Counted from the stretch's first letter, positions 52,747 to 62,849 are shown. The stretch is DNA of 64,000 nucleotides from an uncultured Ignisphaera sp. (GCA_938074605.1 CALJEI010000005.1:1-64000); one strand, 5' to 3'. Program-made: numbers and translations. The notes: generated by a model from the sequence alone, not told the origin.

Positions 52747-54270
52747 TTAACACTCTATAAACTCAGGATAGTATTGTTTAAGTAGACGCTTCATATCAAC
52801 ACGTGGCGTAAATGTAGTATAGGCGTTGTATGCCACCTCCATAAAATCTTCTCTATTAGAGCTATAGAGATCTACTATCTTTAGCAGCTTTTTAAGGAAA
52901 TCGATATACTCTTTCTCATCTATTTCAGATGCTCTAACATCTCTTTCAATATCTATGAATTCTGTTAGCTCCTCCCCAAAAAACCACCCATTAACACCAT
53001 CCTCAATAAGTTCAAGGCTTGCACCATCCCTTGACGATAATATTGGCACGCCATTGACTCCTGCCTTCATCATACTAGTTCCACTAGCCTCCCAACAGCT
53101 AAATGGTGTAAATAACAATAAATCTGAGCCTGATAGTGCGTAATACGCAAAATCTACTCCATAGCTTGGATAGAAGTAGAAGTTTGGTACGGCTCTAGAA
53201 AGTTTTACGAATAGCTGGGCCTGTCTTTTACCCCATTCATCACTTGGATGAGGCTTACCTGAAACAACTATAAATACTACATCCCTTACATCTGTATTTT
53301 CCTCTAGAAGCCATTCAATAAAGTAGGGTCTTTTATACCTAACTATCCTTCTACACCACGATATAACCATTCTATCCCCTACCTCTTTACCAGATAAAAC
53401 TTTAATTAAAGAGATAAATTCGTTCTTAAGATTTTGATGTAGTTTAGAGAAAGACTCTCTATCCCCTATACTATTCTTTATCCTCTGCCACCTCTCTAAA
53501 TCGATAGCATTAGTTATATAGCTAAGCTTATCAGCATATCTTGAAAAAATAGTCTTTGTGATTTCAAAATGTTTTCTAGATACTGTAAACACTTTTTCAG
53601 AAACCTCCATAGCAGCTTCAGTCATAGTCTTAACATCTGGTAGCGATATACCTAGAATTTCTTCTGCTTCTCTACATATTTTTGGATGGCCCCATGGACC
53701 AGGTGTATGTGTTATAAAGCGAATTCTAATATTCTTTGGTAGTAGATATGGTGTTAAAGCTAGGTGTGATTCCTGAATATCAACAACAGCTATTTCAGTT
53801 GTTGATACCATCCTCTTTATAATTTCACTAGATATTGCTGCAGCTACTATATAGTATGTACACTCATTGCTATGATGTCTATATAGATATCTAAATAGTT
53901 TAGCTACTGCCAATGGCCTTTTAACTCTATAGAGTATAGCCTTTGCAGAACCATAGGTATATTCATATAGATCAGCTTCAGCAATAAGCCTACCGCCACT
54001 AGATCGAACTTCTAAACCCCCAATATAGCTAAGTTTTGATAGAAATGAGAAGCTATGTCTATGTCTAACCTCAACATACTTAGCTCTATTAACGCTATTC
54101 CAATCAACATATCCATTTGGGTAGAGTGGCACAATTAATATATATGGTAGTCCTGCCCTACCAGCAGCATAAAATTTATCTGCAATTAATACCCCAAGGC
54201 CACCAGCATAATTTGCAGATCCCTCAAATGCAGCCTCCATAGCAACATCTACAATAACTCGTGCCACCAA
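52747..54270 (-). CDS. alpha-glucan phosphorylase-like (GT35), short archaeal form
   Basis: This 507-aa protein opens with SANYAGGLGVLIADKFYAAG, matching the GGLG nucleotide-sugar/phosphate loop of glycogen phosphorylases, and ends with SCWEASGTSMMKAGVNGVP, where the Lys (about 402) is the PLP-binding residue of the family. SSRDGASLELIEDGVNGWFFG follows. It would release glucose 1-phosphate from storage glucans; a related glycogen-synthase role is the alternative. It is much shorter than bacterial phosphorylases (about 800 aa) but close to crenarchaeal ones. Confidence 0.72.
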   Translation of the reverse strand: MVARVIVDVAMEAAFEGSANYAGGLGVLIADKFYAAGRAGLPYILIVPLYPNGYVDWNSVNRAKYVEVRHRHSFSFLSKLSYIGGLEVRSSGGRLIAEADLYEYTYGSAKAILYRVKRPLAVAKLFRYLYRHHSNECTYYIVAAAISSEIIKRMVSTTEIAVVDIQESHLALTPYLLPKNIRIRFITHTPGPWGHPKICREAEEILGISLPDVKTMTEAAMEVSEKVFTVSRKHFEITKTIFSRYADKLSYITNAIDLERWQRIKNSIGDRESFSKLHQNLKNEFISLIKVLSGKEVGDRMVISWCRRIVRYKRPYFIEWLLEENTDVRDVVFIVVSGKPHPSDEWGKRQAQLFVKLSRAVPNFYFYPSYGVDFAYYALSGSDLLLFTPFSCWEASGTSMMKAGVNGVPILSSRDGASLELIEDGVNGWFFGEELTEFIDIERDVRASEIDEKEYIDFLKKLLKIVDLYSSNREDFMEVAYNAYTTFTPRVDMKRLLKQYYPEFIEC

Positions 54271-54573
54271 GCCGCCCTACATGAAACTTATTAAACACCA
54301 CTCATTTAAGTTGTGATACAAAAAAATTAATTGAAGTAAATAGAATTAGTATTACCTCACTAAATTTAAACATTTATAAGCCTCTAAAGAGATTTTGTTA
54401 TAAACCCTAAGCCATACGTCTAGCCTTAGAACCACTTATTTAGCTAAGTGTTCTGCATGAAAATTATTAGGTGGTAGCATTGATTGATTTAAATAAAAGC
54501 TATTTTAGTTAAAGAGCCTAATAACCTGTTGTTAGTTATTTTGGCAGTAATGCAATAGAGGCTATTTATTGGA
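54271..54573. other. 303-base intergenic region
   Basis: AT-rich region between the phosphorylase promoter and the 3' end of the EcfT gene. The leftward promoter of the phosphorylase gene must lie near 54295-54330. A G+C-richer core (about 54410-54475) was checked for tRNA and C/D boxes without success. Confidence 0.4.
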
Positions 54574-55155
54574 TTAGCTACTCAATTCTATTCCTCTAGC
54601 TTTTAACGAGTCTATAAGTACATCTATTCTAGATAGTGCTACCTCTATAGATACTACAAATATCCTTAGATAGTATCTAAAACCTGCTTCCCCCCTTGCT
54701 CTAAGGACTATCTGCACATCTCTTATCTCTCTTAACACACTATTGAGAGTTACTAGAAGTAAATAGAGTAGTATAAACCTCCTTACATGATTAGGCGGTA
54801 GTGTTGCAAATATTAAAACACTAATTGATAGAGTTGATGATGCTACTAGCAATGGCCTTACCGCATACCATATATTACCGCCTAGGGCGAGTGTTACTAA
54901 ATATAGAGTTATGTATAGAAATGTAGTTGAAAATATGATGTAGAGAACTGTTTTTCTTAGACCCATGAGATATACTGTTAACCATAGGGCTACTGTATAC
55001 ACTATAGCGATACTCAATTTAGTGGTTAAAGGAATAACTATCGACAATACAAATAGTATTAGTTTAAGCAGCAGTACCCTTCCTCTATGCATAAACGTTT
55101 TCTTCTCTCTAAAACTCAGTACTTCATCTACTATATAGGTTAACACATATATCAC
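54574..55155 (-). CDS. ecfT: ECF transporter transmembrane component EcfT
   Basis: This 193-aa membrane protein has about five helices and the two Ala-Arg-Gly coupling motifs of EcfT (VLRARGEAGF and DSLKARGIELSS) in its C-terminal cytoplasmic helices. It couples ATPase to the substrate-binding S component. Its start overlaps the ATPase gene by 32 bases; a start at Met 22 would remove this overlap. Confidence 0.82.
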   Translation of the reverse strand: MIYVLTYIVDEVLSFREKKTFMHRGRVLLLKLILFVLSIVIPLTTKLSIAIVYTVALWLTVYLMGLRKTVLYIIFSTTFLYITLYLVTLALGGNIWYAVRPLLVASSTLSISVLIFATLPPNHVRRFILLYLLLVTLNSVLREIRDVQIVLRARGEAGFRYYLRIFVVSIEVALSRIDVLIDSLKARGIELSS

Positions 55156-55843
55156 CTATTGTAAGAAGACCAGAGTTGATAAGCATCTCATCTGTGATAC
55201 TACTCCAGACACCATTCCCAATAATCCTTCCACCATCTATAACTATATATGTATCTGGGTTAAGAAGATATGCATAGAATATTTCATGGAGTGAAACAAC
55301 TATTGTTTTACCCTTTTTCCTACCATACTCTACAACTTTTATTAGAGCTTCAACACCGTCTCTATCTAAATTTGTAAAAGGCTCATCTAGTAGCCATATC
55401 GGCTGATCTGCAATAAGTATTGATGCTATTGAAACTCTTCTAGCTTCACCACCACTAAGAGTTGTAGGATCTCTATCCATAAGGTGTTTAGGAACAAGTA
55501 TGTCAGCTATATAGCTATTGCCTAAAACCCTTAGAGTCTTTAATATTACTTCAATTTCATCTCTTACACTAACCTCTATAAATCCATAGAATGGATTTTG
55601 CCAGCAGTATGCTATGAGCTTAGATAACTCTTTTCTACTCAAACCCTTAATACTCCTACCATCAACCATAACATCACCCATAAAGTTAACTAGTCCAGCA
55701 ATAGCTCTAAGTAGAGTAGTCTTCCCAGCACCATTTCTACCCAAAACTATATGTATACCAGAATCAAACTCTACATTTATATCACTAAGTATATATCTTC
55801 CACCATATCTAACCGTAAGATCTCTAACCTCAACCCTCGGCAT
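55124..55843 (-). CDS. ecfA: ECF transporter ATPase
   Basis: This 239-aa ABC ATPase has Walker A GRNGAGKT (35-42), Q-loop YCWQNPFYGF, signature TLSGGEARRVSIA, Walker B WLLDEPFTNLD and switch His VSLHEI. Only one ATPase gene is present, so it probably works as a homodimer. It is divergent from the S component gene, with an 81-base shared promoter. Confidence 0.88.
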   Translation of the reverse strand: MPRVEVRDLTVRYGGRYILSDINVEFDSGIHIVLGRNGAGKTTLLRAIAGLVNFMGDVMVDGRSIKGLSRKELSKLIAYCWQNPFYGFIEVSVRDEIEVILKTLRVLGNSYIADILVPKHLMDRDPTTLSGGEARRVSIASILIADQPIWLLDEPFTNLDRDGVEALIKVVEYGRKKGKTIVVSLHEIFYAYLLNPDTYIVIDGGRIIGNGVWSSITDEMLINSGLLTIGDICVNLYSR

Positions 55844-55924
55844 TATATAGACACCATACAGTTGGCATTTCTATATCTGCATAAATGCTTATAGGCTAAA
55901 GGTTTTGATGATACTTCACAAAAG

Positions 55925-56428
55925 GTGTATATAGTGAGGATAGTAGTTGTTAGAGGTATTGTAATTGCAGCCACATATATATCTCTTGTACTACTCCTAC
56001 ATCCACTTAGCTATGGAGCTATACAAATTAGAGTAGCTGATATGCTTTCACCACTACCATATATAATGGGTATTGAAAGCGTATTAGCATTAACTATAGG
56101 CACATTTATAGCAAATATATTCTCCCCCTTTGGAGTATGGGATATTGCAATAGGCACTATATGTACATTCACATATACTCTAATCAATTATATTATTGGG
56201 AAAATATTTGGCTATAGAAAATGGCTACTACCAGTAATAGCAATAATAGATTCAGCTATTGTTGGTATCTATATAGGTGTATTGCTACTTGGATACATAT
56301 TTGGGGTGGGGGAACCCAGCCTACTATTCATATTTGTTACAGCAGGCAATCTAGTAGCAACTCTACCAGGAGCTCTCATAGTTATTCCAGCCATAAGGAG
56401 GATACTATATAGAGGATCTGTAAGTTAG
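55925..56428 (+). CDS. queT: QueT-like ECF substrate-binding membrane protein
   Basis: This protein of about 165 aa has six helices and the QueT signature AIQIRVADMLSPLPYIMG, with FIANIFSPFGVWDIAIGT. QueT proteins are S components linked to queuosine precursor uptake. In archaea the likely use is salvage of a 7-deazaguanine for archaeosine, which is inference. The frame opens at GTG 55925, but the GTG at 55934 has AAAGGTG 6 bases before it and is my preferred start. Confidence 0.78.
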   Translation: MYIVRIVVVRGIVIAATYISLVLLLHPLSYGAIQIRVADMLSPLPYIMGIESVLALTIGTFIANIFSPFGVWDIAIGTICTFTYTLINYIIGKIFGYRKWLLPVIAIIDSAIVGIYIGVLLLGYIFGVGEPSLLFIFVTAGNLVATLPGALIVIPAIRRILYRGSVS

Positions 56429-56762
56429 ATTTCAACTATTTACCTAACTCTAATAGAGTTATATCAATATATCTTCACCTAAACTAAAACAATTTTTAAT
56501 AGAGACTATTTTATAAACACTTATAGATCAACAATAAGATAGCTTTGGGGAGAACTTGGTTAATGTGATGATGGCTGTGAACTCTGAAATGTGATGAGGT
56601 GTTTCAAGGCTGATTAGAAGAAGTGATAGCAGCTTTTCTTCATTTAAAGAAATGTTTTGATTAAAAACCATAAGATATTTATATAGCGTTAAATAAGTGT
56701 TGTATGGATGAGTGTGGATAGCAGCTCTAAAATAGAGTAGAAAGTGTTATGGGGCGAATAGC
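56429..56762. other. 334-base intergenic region holding a C/D sRNA
   Basis: The region contains a well-formed C/D box RNA at about 56561-56617 (listed separately), a TATA-like TTTTATAAAC near 56508-56517 that may serve it, and the promoter region of the helicase gene (about 56675-56735, ATTTATATAG near 56677). No protein gene seen. Confidence 0.55.
56561..56617 (+). ncRNA. C/D box sRNA (methylation guide)
   Basis: Canonical boxes: C GTGATGA (56565-56571), D' CTGA (56584-56587), C' GTGATGA (56591-56597), D CTGA (56610-56613). Both guides are 12 bases long. The D guide GGTGTTTCAAGG is complementary to CCTTGAAACACC, which matches 11 of 12 bases of CCTTGAAACACG, part of a large-subunit rRNA region conserved in archaea and eukaryotes (from memory). 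Spacing is identical to the sRNA at 52621. Confidence 0.85.
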
Positions 56763-59700
56763 TTGACTATTGTAGATAGTAGCAATATATTTATGAGGAT
56801 GGGCTATGAATATATTAAAAGGGTTGATCAAGCTATAGAGCCTAGAAGAACCAGTATAAAATTTAGTGATATTGCTTTAGAGCTAAAGTCTATCTGGATC
56901 TCTTCTCAGGAACTCTATAGACATCAGCTAAAGGCTTTAGAGGCTCTTGGAAATGGTTTTTGTGTTATTCTTAAGTCGGGTACAGGTTCTGGAAAGACTG
57001 AAGCATGGTTTTTCTACTTCTATAAAAAATTTAAAGAGAATAACAGCTTTAGAGCTATGGCAGTTTATCCAACGCTAGCTCTTGCAAATGATCAAATAAA
57101 GAGAATTTCACTATACTCAGAAGCTATAAATGCAAAGGTTCTTAAGCTAGATGCTGTATATAGGGATGAGCTTATTAAAAGGCTTGGAACATCTGGATTG
57201 AGAAGAGAGATATCTGCATCAAATCTCATTATAACAAATCCAGCTTTTCTCTTCCATGAGATAAAGAAAATTCTTCTAAAACCATCATCGATGCTATATC
57301 AGTTTATTAAAAAACTCAATCTTTTAGTTATTGATGAATTTGACTTCTATAGCCCTAGAAGTATTGCACTTATGCTAGCTACAATAGATATTCTTAGTAG
57401 CATTGCAGATGAAAAACCACAGGTAGTAGTATTAACAGCAACTTTAGCAAATCCAGAGGACCTATGTGTATTTCTAGAGGGTGTTACTAAGAGGAGGTGT
57501 GTAATTATTGATGGTGAGCCATTTAAGGTTGAGAATAGAATATATATTGTTCTTGGGAAGAATCTATATGAGATTTGGAGTAAAATTAAAGAGTACAAAA
57601 GCTATGTGATTGATAGAGGAATAGATGATGCAGTGGTTATAAGAGCACTAGAGGATTTTGAAACCTTTAAGAAGAATGCTTATAGAGTAATTCAATTTCT
57701 AGAAGCTCTAGGGCTAGAAGTACCATCAATTGCAATGGATATTGGAGAAATTCTATCAAACTATGTAAAAGATGATGGTGTTACTCTAGTCTTTACTAGA
57801 AGTATTGCAAGAGCTGAAGAAGTAAGTAAGATGCTAAAAGAGTATGTTGGGGATGCTGTTGCATCTCACCACCATTTAGTTTCAAAGAGGTTGAGGGAGG
57901 AGATAGAGGAGAGAGCTAGAAGAGGAGAGATAAAGATTGTTGTAAGTCCAAGGACATTAATGCAGGGAATAGATATTGGAACTATTGTAAGAGTAGTTCA
58001 TATAGGCCTTCCTGAGAATGTAAGAGAGTTTTTACAGAGGGAGGGTAGAAAGGGTAGGAGGAAAGAAATACCATATACGGAATCTATAATAATACCCTCA
58101 ACAAGATGGGACTGGGAGCTACTATCAAAAGGCTTTGATGCTTTTGAAAAATGGCTTTCACTTCCAATAGAAAAAGCTATAGTAAATCCAAACAACGACT
58201 ATATCAAGTTGTTTAAAGCACTTACAAAAATTTTATCGCCTTGGTTTAAAGATAAGCTAAGCGAAGAGGAGTATAGAGTTCTAAGGAGTGTAAGGGTTAT
58301 TAAAAAGGATGGGTCTATAGATAGTGAAAGGGCTAAGTGGATTTGGGAAAAACTCAACTTCTATGAATTTGCACCACCGTATGGTGTAAAGAGATATCTT
58401 GATAGCGATGGAAAACTTATTCCATTAGAGCCTATAGGCCACTGCGATCTTGTTGAAAGATTTCAAATTGGCTGTATAGATCTTAGCCAAGATGCAATAA
58501 TCACTAATATAAATCATGGCACTTCTACAAAAATTGTTAGAAGTATTATAGAAAAGCCTCTAAGAAAATTTAGAATTGCCGACCACGATGCTATTGCTGA
58601 AGCCTTTGAGGAGTACAGGTATATAAAGGCTTTATGGGGTGAAGAAACTTCTTTTCTAAGGGATATAGCACGTGGAAAAATCTATAGCTATGTACTAGCA
58701 GTTGTATATCCACCAAAAAAAGGCTTTGGAGAATATAGAAAAATACCCAATAGAACTATATGGCATTTAGTATCAAGCAGACCTAGAATTATAAGAATTG
58801 GCGATAGCTTTACTGTAACATATGATAGAAAAGTTGTCTATGTCCCTACAGAAACTTTTGGGGAATATAGAGATTTCACCTATGGAATGATATATGATGT
58901 TGATGATAGAGAAGATTCATCGCTATTAAGACTAGGTTTAGCACAACTAATGATTGTCCTAAGGAGAGTATATGGAATACCATTCGAAACTATAATGTAT
59001 AGTGTAGAGAAAATTGGTGAAAAGAAATTCTTTGAGCTTCACGAACCTGAGGCAGCAGGACTTCTCAACACCCTTAGATGGAGTGATATTAGGAAAATTT
59101 TAGAGGACTATAAACCCGATGATCTTGATCTTATTCTTCTCTCACAACTAGATGATATAGCCTTCTCAGATGTTATTAGCCTTGGCATAGATCTCTCAAT
59201 AGCTAAAAATATGGCAATAAGGGTTGTAGACTATATAATGCTTAAAGATAAACTACGTGCATTATTTAAAGATAGAGTATTCTCTATATTAAAACCAAGT
59301 AAAGCTCTTAAACTACTCAGCCTAGAGACAACCACATGGATAATTGATGAAGATACCCCTATACCAAAGATTATTATAGGTATTTCTATATTTGATGGTG
59401 AAGAAGCTAGAAGCTATACTGAGCTCTACATAAAATACCCATTTACACCACCACCAAAAAGCCTAAGGGATACTGAAAATAGTATTGAGGATATGATCTA
59501 CTACAACGATTTTAAGCTCATAGTATATGATGTAGATTCAATACTTAAAGAGCTACAGAGGGCTAATCTAAAGAGGCTTATGAATATTGTTAAAGAGAAA
59601 GCTATTAGCATTAGAGATGAATTTATTAAGCTTGGTATAGAGCCACCTGCACTATCATCAATACTAGAGGAGGTTAGAGTTGAAGGTATTGAGATAAAAC

Positions 59701-59879
59701 CCATAGATATAACGCTACTACACTCTAAGCTTATTGAAGCTACACATAGTAGTAATGAAGAGTTATTTAAATTAGTTTCACATTCTATTCAAAGCTTTAC
59801 TGAATCACGAGCTAAAGCTATATACATTCTCTACCTAATTATAGATGCAATTAAGAATCTTGAAAGAAACGTTAGGTAA
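56763..59879 (+). CDS. large SF2 DExD/H-box helicase
   Basis: This 1038-aa protein has motor domains in the first half: Walker A KSGTGSGKTEAW (about 72-83), motif II VIDEFDFY, motif III VLTATLANPED, motif IV region FTRSIARAEEVS, and motif VI LQREGRKGRRKE. The C-terminal about 550 residues have no recognised domain. The motor resembles the YprA/Lhr-like DNA helicases. It is convergent with bax1-xpb, hinting at a DNA repair role. It starts at TTG 56763; an ATG at 56793 is an alternative. Confidence 0.75.
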   Translation: MTIVDSSNIFMRMGYEYIKRVDQAIEPRRTSIKFSDIALELKSIWISSQELYRHQLKALEALGNGFCVILKSGTGSGKTEAWFFYFYKKFKENNSFRAMAVYPTLALANDQIKRISLYSEAINAKVLKLDAVYRDELIKRLGTSGLRREISASNLIITNPAFLFHEIKKILLKPSSMLYQFIKKLNLLVIDEFDFYSPRSIALMLATIDILSSIADEKPQVVVLTATLANPEDLCVFLEGVTKRRCVIIDGEPFKVENRIYIVLGKNLYEIWSKIKEYKSYVIDRGIDDAVVIRALEDFETFKKNAYRVIQFLEALGLEVPSIAMDIGEILSNYVKDDGVTLVFTRSIARAEEVSKMLKEYVGDAVASHHHLVSKRLREEIEERARRGEIKIVVSPRTLMQGIDIGTIVRVVHIGLPENVREFLQREGRKGRRKEIPYTESIIIPSTRWDWELLSKGFDAFEKWLSLPIEKAIVNPNNDYIKLFKALTKILSPWFKDKLSEEEYRVLRSVRVIKKDGSIDSERAKWIWEKLNFYEFAPPYGVKRYLDSDGKLIPLEPIGHCDLVERFQIGCIDLSQDAIITNINHGTSTKIVRSIIEKPLRKFRIADHDAIAEAFEEYRYIKALWGEETSFLRDIARGKIYSYVLAVVYPPKKGFGEYRKIPNRTIWHLVSSRPRIIRIGDSFTVTYDRKVVYVPTETFGEYRDFTYGMIYDVDDREDSSLLRLGLAQLMIVLRRVYGIPFETIMYSVEKIGEKKFFELHEPEAAGLLNTLRWSDIRKILEDYKPDDLDLILLSQLDDIAFSDVISLGIDLSIAKNMAIRVVDYIMLKDKLRALFKDRVFSILKPSKALKLLSLETTTWIIDEDTPIPKIIIGISIFDGEEARSYTELYIKYPFTPPPKSLRDTENSIEDMIYYNDFKLIVYDVDSILKELQRANLKRLMNIVKEKAISIRDEFIKLGIEPPALSSILEEVRVEGIEIKPIDITLLHSKLIEATHSSNEELFKLVSHSIQSFTESRAKAIYILYLIIDAIKNLERNVR

Positions 59880-59899
59880 TAGCTACACTATACAGTAAG

Positions 59900-61114
59900 C
59901 TACCTACCATCTATAATATCAATAATCTTCTTATATGGAAGAATAGGCTTTCCATGCACTACAGTATAGTATATTATTGGTATGTCTATCTTCTTTAAAA
60001 ATGGCTTTAGATTTTCATCAGCAATAACTATAAGGTTATCTAAAGTTTTTGAAATTTCTCGAAGCTTATACACTTTTTTCTCTGCATACTCCTTCCTCCA
60101 AAAACCTGCAACCTCAAGATAGTAGACTCTACCATTTCTATATATCTTGAAGTCTGGTAGGTAGAGTAGCTGCCCAAGTGCTATAGGCTCCTCCTCTCTT
60201 CTAATGTCTACACCAAGTGAGTTTAGCACTCTATAGATGGACTCCTCTATAGAGCTATCAAAAACCTGCTTAACCTCATACTCAATACCTGTAGTAATAG
60301 CGGGTTTTAGCCTATGTGACAAAACCTCAATAATAATAGTTTTTCTTGCCAATTGTGTTTCAGCCTCTACAGACCATACCCTAGATGAATACAGTATATC
60401 AATAATTTTTAGAAGTAGTAGTGAGAGTCGAAAGCCATAGGCTGTTGGTCTTCTAAAGAGGCTTCTAGGACCCTCAACAACTATTTTAAGTATAGTTCCA
60501 CGATACCTCATATCATATACAAGGCCATATAGCTTTGAAAATCTTCCAACGGTTTTTACAATACTACTTAAAAGCCTCTCATATCTACTAACCTCTATAG
60601 CAATCCTTAGTGAATTTACACATATAGTATCTATAGTTTCAAGGTTGTATACCTTAGCTATATCCTCAATAGATGGATTGGCTACTCTAGTTAGAGGTAG
60701 CTCATTTATATCATCAGCCCATAGAAGCTTATCTAAATCACCATCTATACCAATCTCCCTCTTTAGAATCTCTATAGCCTTATCCCTACTACTCTGTGGT
60801 ACAAATCCTCCAAACTTTGTATTTACAAGCTGAAAGATTCGTAGCCTTAAGACCTTTGGATCTACCTCTCTATGTAGCTGTAGTGGTTTGAAAAAATGCA
60901 ACATTGTCTTTTTCAATGCATTATAGAGCCTATCATCACCTACAATTATCCTAAGCTCCTCCCAATCTATATCCCCAAGACGCTTCCCCTCATTATCTAT
61001 ATAAAACTGTAGAACCTCTTTAATTAGTTCTCTATCTCCCTCCGGATCTAGATAGAGTGGATATGCTTTTCCAGAACTGTATCTCAGTCTTAGATTTTTT
61101 CTCCCATATGTCAA
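59900..61114 (-). CDS. bax1: Bax1 nuclease (DUF790), XPB partner
   Basis: This 404-aa protein of the DUF790 family has an N-terminal region with DPEGDRELIKEVLQFYIDN and a C-terminal PD-(D/E)XK-like nuclease core (YLPDFKIYRNGRVYYLEVAG, with Asp, Glu and the following Lys in WRKEYAEKK). Bax1 is the structure-specific endonuclease that binds archaeal XPB. Its start overlaps the xpb stop by 4 bases, the conserved operon order. Confidence 0.88.
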   Translation of the reverse strand: MTYGRKNLRLRYSSGKAYPLYLDPEGDRELIKEVLQFYIDNEGKRLGDIDWEELRIIVGDDRLYNALKKTMLHFFKPLQLHREVDPKVLRLRIFQLVNTKFGGFVPQSSRDKAIEILKREIGIDGDLDKLLWADDINELPLTRVANPSIEDIAKVYNLETIDTICVNSLRIAIEVSRYERLLSSIVKTVGRFSKLYGLVYDMRYRGTILKIVVEGPRSLFRRPTAYGFRLSLLLLKIIDILYSSRVWSVEAETQLARKTIIIEVLSHRLKPAITTGIEYEVKQVFDSSIEESIYRVLNSLGVDIRREEEPIALGQLLYLPDFKIYRNGRVYYLEVAGFWRKEYAEKKVYKLREISKTLDNLIVIADENLKPFLKKIDIPIIYYTVVHGKPILPYKKIIDIIDGR

Positions 61115-62763
61115 GATCTCTCCTCCCTATTAGCGAAAACCTCAAATCTCCTTCTTCTTCTAGCTATCGATGGTTCTATAGTTCTTTTTGTTATAATCTC
61201 AATAAGTATAGCCTCTCTACTTTTTGGTCTTAGAATTCTACCTAACCTCTGTATATATTCTCTATGAGATCCAGTTCCACTTACAACTATAGCAACTGAG
61301 GCATCTGGAACATCAACACCTTCATCAAGTGCCATGGCTGTTGCAAGAACTTTTATCCTACCCTCTCTAAACATCTTTAGATACTCCTTCCTCTCATCAT
61401 CTGGAGTATCGTGAAGTATTCTTGGTATTAAGAATCTTCTAGATATTTCTCTAACTATATCCGTAAATCTTGAGAATATCAATATCTTTTCATCTTTATA
61501 CTTAGATAGAAGTTCTTCAACAATAGCAATCTTTTTCTCATTGCTTAAAGCTATTCTTCTAGCTTTATGTTTTGCTCTTAGTGCTTCTCTAGCCTCTTGA
61601 TCCCTTGATGCTAGCTTAAGTACATTTCTGAATCTCTCCCTAGGATCTTTAATGCCAGAAAGTCTCTTTTTACAAAACTCCATATATATTTTTATGAGCC
61701 TTCTATATTCTCTAAGTTTCTCCTCTGGTAGTACTACATATATCTTCTCCTCTCTATGTTTAGCTAGATAGCCTTTAGACTGTAGACTTTCACTCTCTAA
61801 AAAATATATAATAGGTCCTAACACATCCTCATAATATCTATGGAGACCATCACTTCTATATGGAGTTGCCGTTAAACCTAGTCTATATGGCGCTGTTATA
61901 TTCTCTAGAGCCTTTCTATAGCTTGGGCTAACAGCATGGTGACACTCATCAGCAATAACAAAACCAAAGAGGTTTGGATACTTCTCTAGATTTATATAGG
62001 CTGAATCATATGTCATTATAGTTATATCGTTTAGTTCCCTCCTTCCACCACCGTAGATACCAATTCTATTTATTGGTATGGATAGAAGTTTTACTATATT
62101 TTCAGACCACTGATTTAAAAGATCTATTGTAGGAACTAGCACTAGTGTTTTAACACCCAGCTCCTCTATAGCCTTTAAAGCAACTATGGTCTTTCCAGCA
62201 GCTACAGGAAGCACTATAACACCTCTATATCTATTTGCAGCCCATGCTCTATAGGCTTCAAGCTGATAGTCCCTCAATTCAATTTTTAGATGAGCTTCAA
62301 ATGAAGCCTTATAGTCTACACTAAAACTAAGTCCATATTTAAGACCACGTCTTTTAGCAACCTCTAAAACCATGTGTAGATTTTTAGGAGCTAATCTATA
62401 CGTTGCAGTCCTTTCATCAAAAACCACTATATCTCTAGACATTAGACTCTTAATAAACCCACTAGAATCTGTGTACACTATAATATCAGGTGTTTCTAAC
62501 ATAAAATATAGATCTATACGCTCCTCCTCAAGAGACTTTATAAGAAGTTTAATATCATCTGGCACATATACATCAACACAATTTAGAATATAGAGTGTTT
62601 TCTGAAAACCTATTCTAGCAGCTTTAACAGGATTCAAACGATATAGCAATAGAGAAGAATTTTCATCAAACCCAATAGCATCAGCAATAAGATCTATATT
62701 ACAGCGATGTGGTTGTGTAACCTGTTTTCTAACCCTAAACACAAACACCATATCTATCAACAC
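61111..62763 (-). CDS. xpb: XPB-family DNA helicase
   Basis: This 550-aa SF2 helicase has an N-terminal damage-recognition-like domain, Walker A VLPVAAGKTIVAL, motif II ADECHHA, motif III LTATPYRSDG, the second motor with ILIFSRFTDI, and motif VI YIQRLGRILRPK. The archaeal XPB-Bax1 pair unwinds and incises damaged DNA in a nucleotide-excision-like pathway. Translational coupling to bax1 is visible. Confidence 0.9.
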   Translation of the reverse strand: MLIDMVFVFRVRKQVTQPHRCNIDLIADAIGFDENSSLLLYRLNPVKAARIGFQKTLYILNCVDVYVPDDIKLLIKSLEEERIDLYFMLETPDIIVYTDSSGFIKSLMSRDIVVFDERTATYRLAPKNLHMVLEVAKRRGLKYGLSFSVDYKASFEAHLKIELRDYQLEAYRAWAANRYRGVIVLPVAAGKTIVALKAIEELGVKTLVLVPTIDLLNQWSENIVKLLSIPINRIGIYGGGRRELNDITIMTYDSAYINLEKYPNLFGFVIADECHHAVSPSYRKALENITAPYRLGLTATPYRSDGLHRYYEDVLGPIIYFLESESLQSKGYLAKHREEKIYVVLPEEKLREYRRLIKIYMEFCKKRLSGIKDPRERFRNVLKLASRDQEAREALRAKHKARRIALSNEKKIAIVEELLSKYKDEKILIFSRFTDIVREISRRFLIPRILHDTPDDERKEYLKMFREGRIKVLATAMALDEGVDVPDASVAIVVSGTGSHREYIQRLGRILRPKSREAILIEIITKRTIEPSIARRRRRFEVFANREERS

Positions 62764-62849
62764 AGCAGAGTGGCTATCACCATTAAAAACATTAATTATC
62801 TTTTCTACTCTATTTTTGGGTTTTCACATTTCTATTATATTAAATGAGC

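Noticed and set aside
54410-54480. G+C-richer block that looked like a possible tRNA on the minus strand
   Set aside because: No T-loop GGTTCRA, no cloverleaf arms that pair, and no C/D boxes.
55844-55924. Possible deazaguanine riboswitch before the QueT-like gene
   Set aside because: Only 81 bases shared by two divergent promoters, and no preQ1-type pseudoknot pattern seen.
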